Assembly: GCA_016176745.1 (NCBI GenBank) | Contig: JACOWO010000049.1 | Coordinates: 1 to 10,162 of the forward strand | Origin: Nitrosopumilales archaeon | GTDB lineage: Archaea; Thermoproteota; Nitrososphaeria; Nitrososphaerales; Nitrosopumilaceae | Direction of reading: 5' to 3' | Length of the DNA: 10,162 nt | Shown here: one piece after another, positions 6,727 through 10,162 of the stretch | How the letters are laid out: the number at the start of each line of letters is the position of its first letter | Position numbering within the stretch: position 1 is the stretch's first letter | The notes under the pieces: model-generated | What the model was told of the DNA's origin: nothing | What the model saw: only the letters and a program-made list of their open reading frames with translations | Databases searched by the model: none | Translations under genes and position numbers: made by a program

Positions 6727-7593
6727 ATGGCAAGGCTTGTCCGCAGCCTACTCTTTGTCCCAGGAAATAATTCACGTTTTTTAGAAAAAGCAAAAACATT
6801 GCAAGCAGACATTGTTTGCTTTGATCTAGAAGACTCTGTTCCTGACAATGAAAAGAAAAACGCTCGCCAACTGATCAAGGAGACACTAAAAAGACGCTCA
6901 GAATACACCCCTGACGTTTATGTACGAATAAACTCGCCTTCTTCTGGCAAGACTGTAGATGATCTTACAGAAATCACTGCAAAAGGCATCGATGGCATTG
7001 TTATCCCTAAGGTAAACAACGTAAACGAGCTAAAAAAAATCGAAAAAACTCTATCATCACTTGAAAAAAAACGAAAACTCAAACCAATTGAACTTATGCC
7101 CTCAATTGAATCAGCAGAAGGAGTAGTTAATTCCTATGCAATTGCTTCCTCTACAAAACGCATTGCAGCCTTGGTTTTTGGCGTCTTTGATCTACTAAAT
7201 GATATGGGTATAGAGTACACAAAACAAGCAGAAGGCGCAAAGTATGCTAGATCAAAGATTTCACTTGATGCTAAAGCTGCAGGAACATATGCAATTGATG
7301 CAATATGGCAAGACCTTAAAGACGTAAATGGTCTAAGAGAAGACTGTATTGCTGGAAAAAATCTTGGATATTCAGGAAAAAGCATTATTCATCCTGACCA
7401 AATACAAGTAACACATGAAATTTTTTACCCAAACAACACAGAAATAGAATGGGCAGAAAAAGTCTACAAAAAATATTTAGAAACAACAAAGACTGGACGT
7501 GGTGCAACCATCATTGAAGGAAAAATGATAGATGAAGTACATTATAAACGAGCAAAGGCACTTTTGCAAGTGGCAAAAAGAATAGACTCTTGA
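6727..7593 (+). CDS. HpcH/HpaI aldolase / citrate lyase beta-subunit (CitE-like) family CoA lyase
   Basis: Family members cleave or form carbon-carbon bonds in acyl-CoA compounds such as malyl-, citramalyl- or citryl-CoA, using Mg2+. The 288-residue protein has the opening RSLLFVPGNN (6-15) and CFDLEDSV (31-38). Next come VRINSP with Arg67, PSIESAEGV (125-133) with metal-binding Glu128, and VFGVFDLLNDMG (150-161) with probable metal ligand Asp155. GYSGKSIIHPDQI (214-226) closes the family pattern and the length is typical. It is not a canonical citrate lyase subunit, since no CitD or CitF gene is nearby; stand-alone homologues are usually malyl-CoA or citramalyl-CoA lyases. No TATA box lies at the right distance, so it is probably co-transcribed with the reductase. 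A six-T run at 6721-6726 directly precedes the ATG. The exact substrate is unknown. Confidence 0.9.
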   Translation: MARLVRSLLFVPGNNSRFLEKAKTLQADIVCFDLEDSVPDNEKKNARQLIKETLKRRSEYTPDVYVRINSPSSGKTVDDLTEITAKGIDGIVIPKVNNVNELKKIEKTLSSLEKKRKLKPIELMPSIESAEGVVNSYAIASSTKRIAALVFGVFDLLNDMGIEYTKQAEGAKYARSKISLDAKAAGTYAIDAIWQDLKDVNGLREDCIAGKNLGYSGKSIIHPDQIQVTHEIFYPNNTEIEWAEKVYKKYLETTKTGRGATIIEGKMIDEVHYKRAKALLQVAKRIDS

Positions 7594-7631
7594 TTAATTC
7601 AATATGTATAGGCACATTGCGCTAGCCAACA

Positions 7632-7639
7632 TTTTATAC
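7632..7639 (+). promoter_or_regulatory. TATA box of ribE
   Basis: TTTTATAC is centred about 27 nt before the ATG at 7663, which predicts a leaderless ribE mRNA. The 69-nt spacer after the lyase gene holds no recognisable FMN riboswitch; it is too short for one. Confidence 0.55.
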
Positions 7640-7662
7640 ACCTTAACAATCATCCCAGAAAT

Positions 7663-8253
7663 ATGTTTACAGGTATTGTAGAAGGAACCGGTATTATAGG
7701 AAAGATTGAAAAAAATCCAAAAAATAGAAGCGCAGCTAAAATGACAGTTGATTTAGGAAAACAAGTCGCAGGTCTTCAAATCGGGCAAAGCGTAGCTATT
7801 AACGGAGTTTGTCTTACAGTAACTAAAATTTCAAAAAACAAATGTAATTTTGAAATGATCGAAGAAACAACCAAAAAAACTTCACTTGGCAATCTAAAAA
7901 CAGGTAGTATAGTAAACATTGAACGTAGCATAAAAGCTGGTGATAGAATGGAAGGACATTTTGTATTAGGACATATAGATGGCGTTGGAATAATAAAAAA
8001 AATAGAAAAAAAACCAAAAGAGATTAAAATCTGGTTTGATATCCCAAAACAACTGGTGCGATATGTCGTAGAGAAGGGCTCTATCGCAGTTGATGGAATC
8101 AGTCTTACAGTAGTTGATGCGATAAAAAATCGTATATCAGTTTGTTTAATTCCACATACCATGAAGGTTACTAACTTTCATACCAAAATAGTGGGAGACA
8201 AAATTAATATTGAAACTGATATTTTAGGAAAATATATCCTAAAACAAACATAA
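7663..8253 (+). CDS. ribE: Riboflavin synthase, alpha-chain (bacterial/eukaryotic) type
   Basis: The enzyme transfers a four-carbon unit between two molecules of 6,7-dimethyl-8-ribityllumazine, giving riboflavin and a ribitylamino-pyrimidine that is recycled by RibH. The 196-residue protein has two similar lumazine-binding barrels. The first (1 to about 97) has the invariant start MFTGIVE and GQSVAINGVCLTV with Cys50. The second (about 98-196) has GHFVLGHIDGVG (98-109), KGSIAVDGISLTV (138-150), IPHT (163-166) and Asp186 in ETDILGKY. It lacks any resemblance to the lumazine-synthase-like RibC used by many archaea. A TATA box 27 nt upstream and a 72-nt gap before ribB suggest its own transcript. 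It is slightly shorter than many bacterial enzymes but looks complete. Confidence 0.95.
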   Translation: MFTGIVEGTGIIGKIEKNPKNRSAAKMTVDLGKQVAGLQIGQSVAINGVCLTVTKISKNKCNFEMIEETTKKTSLGNLKTGSIVNIERSIKAGDRMEGHFVLGHIDGVGIIKKIEKKPKEIKIWFDIPKQLVRYVVEKGSIAVDGISLTVVDAIKNRISVCLIPHTMKVTNFHTKIVGDKINIETDILGKYILKQT

Positions 8254-8282
8254 TAATCTACCACTTTAGTAGTAATTACCAA

Positions 8283-8288
8283 TTTTTT
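8283..8288 (+). terminator. T-tract between ribE and ribB
   Basis: Six T residues 30 nt after the ribE stop could end the ribE transcript just before the ribB promoter. No stable hairpin is apparent, which is normal for archaeal U-tract termination. Confidence 0.3.
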
Positions 8289-8295
8289 AGTAAAC

Positions 8296-8303
8296 TTTAT
8301 AAT
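8296..8303 (+). promoter_or_regulatory. TATA box of ribB
   Basis: TTTATAAT is centred 26-27 nt before the ribB ATG at 8326, again the leaderless spacing. It probably drives ribB, ribH, gch3 and the gene that begins at 10128. Confidence 0.6.
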
Positions 8304-8325
8304 CAGAACACGAAGCATTTTCATC

Positions 8326-9000
8326 ATGACAGTTGCAGAGGCAATAACATCACTTAGAGAAGGTGAATTTGTTTTACTACATGACTCAAGCGGTAGAGAA
8401 AACGAAATTGACATGGTAGTAGCAGGCGAGTTCGTTACTCCAGAACATGTTGCGCGAATGCGTCAACATGCAGGAGGGCTGCTATGCGTAGCGATAAGTA
8501 ATCCACTTGGTGAAAAATTGGGATTACGATACATGCATGATATTTTATCAAACTCTAATTCTTTTGATTCAAACTCAAAAGAGATGATCATGGGACTTGC
8601 ACCATATGGTGATCATCCAACATTTTCAATCTCAATTAACCATTATCAGACATACACTGGAGTTACAGATAGAGATAGAGCGCTTACCATTAGAGAAATG
8701 ACAAATTTGTATAATGCAGACGACCCAAGAAGAAAATTTGTTTCATCATTTAAGACACCAGGACATGTGCCTGTTTTAATTGCAGCAAAAGATCTTCTTT
8801 TACGCAGGAGAGGACATACTGAGATGTCTGTATATTTGACAGAACTTGCAGACCTTAGGCCTGTTACAGCCATATGTGAGATGATGGATGCCCAGACATA
8901 TTCTGCATTATCAGTAGAAAAGGCTCAAAAATATGCAAAACAAAATGCCATTCCATTTGTTGATGGCAAAGAGCTAATCGAATACGCAAAGGTGCATTAA
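8326..9000 (+). CDS. ribB: 3,4-dihydroxy-2-butanone-4-phosphate synthase
   Basis: RibB converts ribulose 5-phosphate to formate and 3,4-dihydroxy-2-butanone 4-phosphate, the four-carbon substrate of lumazine synthase, with Mg2+. The 224-residue protein shows the acidic metal and substrate loop DSSGRENEID (20-29) and HAGGLLCVAI (48-57). It also has TGVTDRDRALTI (111-122), FKTPGHVPVL (142-151) and RRGHTEMSVYL (161-171), the last two contributing the catalytic His and Glu. It is a stand-alone RibB with no fused GTP cyclohydrolase II domain, consistent with archaeal use of GTP cyclohydrolase III, encoded just downstream. Its stop codon is 2 nt before the proposed ribH start. The ATG lies 26-27 nt after a good TATA box. 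Confidence 0.96.
   Translation: MTVAEAITSLREGEFVLLHDSSGRENEIDMVVAGEFVTPEHVARMRQHAGGLLCVAISNPLGEKLGLRYMHDILSNSNSFDSNSKEMIMGLAPYGDHPTFSISINHYQTYTGVTDRDRALTIREMTNLYNADDPRRKFVSSFKTPGHVPVLIAAKDLLLRRRGHTEMSVYLTELADLRPVTAICEMMDAQTYSALSVEKAQKYAKQNAIPFVDGKELIEYAKVH
8990..8994 (+). promoter_or_regulatory. Shine-Dalgarno site that places the ribH start at 9003
   Basis: AGGTG, inside the last codons of ribB, matches the GGAGGTGATC complement of archaeal 16S rRNA. It is 8 nt before the CTG at 9003 and 5 nt before an ATT at 9000. It is 23 nt before the GTG at 9018, too far to serve that codon. Confidence 0.5.
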
Positions 9001-9002
9001 TT

Positions 9003-9416
9003 CTGAACATAGCTATAGTGGTCTCGGAGTTTAACCAGAAAATAACATCAAAAATGCTTGAGGTGGCACAAGAAAAGGCACATTCACTTAAAATTAATGT
9101 AAAGTACATCTGTAAGGTTCCAGGCATTTATGACATGCCTTTAGTAATTGATGAATTGTTATCAAAAAGCGATATTGATGCGGTAGTGACACTGGGTGCA
9201 GTAGTTAAGGGCCAGACAAAACATGATGAAGTCATAGCTCACGCAACTGCAAAAACATTACAAGAACTCTCGTTAAAGCACAAAAAAGCAGTCTCTCTTG
9301 GCATTTCTGGGCCTGGAATGCAAGAAAAACAGGCATATGCAAGAATAAGACCTGTAGCAGAACGAGCAGTTGAGGCAGCAATTAACATCTCAAAAGAATT
9401 ACAGAGGATACGATAA
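9003..9416 (+). CDS. ribH: 6,7-dimethyl-8-ribityllumazine synthase
   Basis: RibH condenses 5-amino-6-ribitylaminouracil with the RibB product to form lumazine. Starting at 9003 gives 137 residues with first strand NIAIVVSEFN, including the substrate-stacking Phe10. Later motifs are VPGIYDMPL (about 39-47), GAVVKGQTKHDEVI with catalytic His74, and the archaeal-type phosphate-binding segment GISGPGMQEKQA. The start is unusual: no ATG, GTG or TTG precedes the conserved first strand after the last in-frame stop (8961). The first ordinary start, GTG at 9018, would remove the first five residues of that strand and has no ribosome site. CTG at 9003 has a Shine-Dalgarno site and the expected N-terminus; ATT at 9000 is the alternative. 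The gene lies 2 nt after ribB and 1 nt before gch3. Confidence 0.9.
   Translation: MNIAIVVSEFNQKITSKMLEVAQEKAHSLKINVKYICKVPGIYDMPLVIDELLSKSDIDAVVTLGAVVKGQTKHDEVIAHATAKTLQELSLKHKKAVSLGISGPGMQEKQAYARIRPVAERAVEAAINISKELQRIR
9404..9407 (+). promoter_or_regulatory. Shine-Dalgarno-like site of gch3
   Basis: GAGG near the end of ribH lies 10 nt before the TTG at 9418. This supports that start over the TTG at 9370, which would overlap ribH by 47 nt and add residues not seen in the family. Confidence 0.4.
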
Positions 9417-9417
9417 G

Positions 9418-10137
9418 TTGGTTCAGCTAACAATTCTCAAAATTACCAAGTATGGTCCTTGGACATTATCGCTAGGAAGCGACAGAGAGCATCAGCTACA
9501 AATGCTTCAGGCATCACTTTACAAAGATGTACAAAAACTATTCTCTGAGAAAAACTCACTTGTGTTTTTGAATCGTGCTGATGAATTTTTTGTTATAACA
9601 AATGGTTTGACATTAGATGATCACATAGAAATACAAAAAGAGCTTGCAAAGAACTTTGATCTCAAACTATCAATGTCTATTGGATTTGCAGAAACTCCTT
9701 TTGATGCAAACCTGAGCAAAGAACACAACATCTATGGCTTTGTTAACGGAAAATCAGAACAAAAGGTAACAATCATTCATTTTGATGTTGAAAATCTGAC
9801 ATCAAAAAGACAAAACACTTCACCGTGTGAAATCTCATCAATGATATTCAAGCTTTATTCAAAAATGACAGAATTTTTTCTTAAAAAAAACTCACTAACC
9901 TTCTTTATGGGTGGTGATAATTTCATGGTTGTATCAGATGAATTTGCAAATAAATATGCAAAAGAATTCATCGCTTTGGCAAAAAAAGAGCTTGAGGTTA
10001 CATTAAACTGTGGAATTGGAACAGGAAAAACTGCACGAGAGGCTGTCAAGCTTGCAACAAAATCTCTTGATACTATACGACAAATTAGAGATTCTGGAAA
10101 AGAAAAGCCAGAGATCTATGAATTATCATGCTTTTAA
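9418..10137 (+). CDS. gch3: GTP cyclohydrolase III (archaeal GTP cyclohydrolase IIa)
   Basis: This archaeal enzyme (also called ArfA) hydrolyses GTP to the formylamino-pyrimidine nucleotide that starts riboflavin and F420/FO synthesis; a separate deformylase acts next. From the TTG at 9418 the protein has 239 residues and begins VQLTILKITKYGPWT, where YGPWT (12-16) is a family hallmark. It has two related ferredoxin-like halves that resemble nucleotide cyclase/GGDEF domains. The first has LNRADEFFVITNG (51-63) and SIGFAETPFDA (87-97). The second has FMGGDNFMVV (163-172), with the GGDN metal site at 165-168, and GIGTGKTAREA (199-209). The length fits the family. Its last codons overlap the next start at 10128, so the genes are probably translationally coupled. 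Confidence 0.94.
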   Translation: MVQLTILKITKYGPWTLSLGSDREHQLQMLQASLYKDVQKLFSEKNSLVFLNRADEFFVITNGLTLDDHIEIQKELAKNFDLKLSMSIGFAETPFDANLSKEHNIYGFVNGKSEQKVTIIHFDVENLTSKRQNTSPCEISSMIFKLYSKMTEFFLKKNSLTFFMGGDNFMVVSDEFANKYAKEFIALAKKELEVTLNCGIGTGKTAREAVKLATKSLDTIRQIRDSGKEKPEIYELSCF

Positions 10138-10162
10138 AAAATGCAAGCATTCTCTATGGGGA
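10128..10162 (+). CDS. Start of a probable amidohydrolase/dihydroorotase-like protein (partial, runs off the window)
   Basis: An ATG at 10128 overlaps the gch3 stop by 10 nt in another frame and opens MLLKNASILYG up to the window end. Amidohydrolase-superfamily proteins such as dihydroorotases commonly begin with a strand of the form (M)(L/I)(L/I)KNA.I..G, so this is a fair but weak assignment from 11 residues. The second ATG at 10141, giving MQAFSMG, is a less likely start. A 10-nt overlap fits the tight packing of this operon. Confidence 0.4.
   Translation, partial: MLLKNASILYG

Noticed and set aside
7594..7662. Possible FMN riboswitch before ribE
   Set aside because: The spacer is 69 nt, shorter than the FMN aptamer, and shows none of its conserved blocks. 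A TATA box accounts for the region.
7776..8162. Longest minus-strand frame (128 codons), antisense to ribE
   Set aside because: It lies wholly inside a gene with clear riboflavin synthase motifs. The translation is hydrophobic and Ile/Phe/Ser-rich, as expected from the complement of a lysine-rich gene.
10128..10150. ATGCTT/AAGCAT inverted repeat at the end of gch3
   Set aside because: It is a 6-bp AT-rich stem with an 11-nt loop and no U-tract after it, and it overlaps the start of the next gene, so termination here is unlikely.

Overview
The window reads as archaeal, most likely an ammonia-oxidising Nitrososphaerota (Thaumarchaeota) of the Nitrosopumilus/Nitrosarchaeum type. The evidence is an AT-rich sequence with archaeal-eukaryotic information-processing genes (Nep1, RNase P component 4, ribosomal protein S19e, a PDCD5-type DNA-binding protein), archaeal GTP cyclohydrolase III, a tRNA without an encoded CCA end, and TATA boxes about 26-28 nt before many start codons. 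The genus is inferred from overall resemblance and was not tested by a search. Every convincing gene is on the + strand, and no gene-free stretch exceeds about 120 bases.

Region by region. (1) 117-2771: a complete class II, adenosylcobalamin-dependent ribonucleotide reductase (nrdJ). (2) 2814-3703: a membrane-anchored protein resembling a TIM-barrel glycoside hydrolase. Its frame is broken near 3590, so the last ~37 residues lie in another frame, and it also seems to lack one barrel strand. (3) 3709-5599: an RNA and translation block of nep1, tRNA-Gly(TCC), rnp4, rps19e and a PDCD5 homologue. (4) 5640-7593: a two-gene unit of a medium-chain reductase without catalytic-zinc ligands and a CitE/HpcH-type CoA lyase-aldolase. 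(5) 7663-10137: a riboflavin block of ribE (bacterial/eukaryotic-type riboflavin synthase), ribB, ribH and gch3. (6) 10128 to the window end: the first residues of a probable amidohydrolase or dihydroorotase.

Working together. RibB makes the four-carbon unit, RibH joins it to the ribitylamino-pyrimidine to form lumazine, and RibE dismutates lumazine to riboflavin. Gch3 opens the GTP branch that supplies that pyrimidine, which also feeds deazaflavin (F420/FO) synthesis. The reductase and lyase pair probably acts on CoA thioesters, but its substrate cannot be read from sequence. Genes at the head of units mostly have a TATA box close to the ATG and no Shine-Dalgarno site, which suggests leaderless mRNAs. 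Genes inside the riboflavin unit have short gaps and Shine-Dalgarno-like sites, and ribH appears to start at a non-standard CTG codon.

I did not find a wholly new system such as a mobile element, CRISPR array or defence island. The points most worth a second look are the frameshifted glycosidase-like gene, the reductase-lyase pair, the CTG start of ribH, the mixed-type riboflavin set, and a 10-bp tandem duplication across the PDCD5 start codon.
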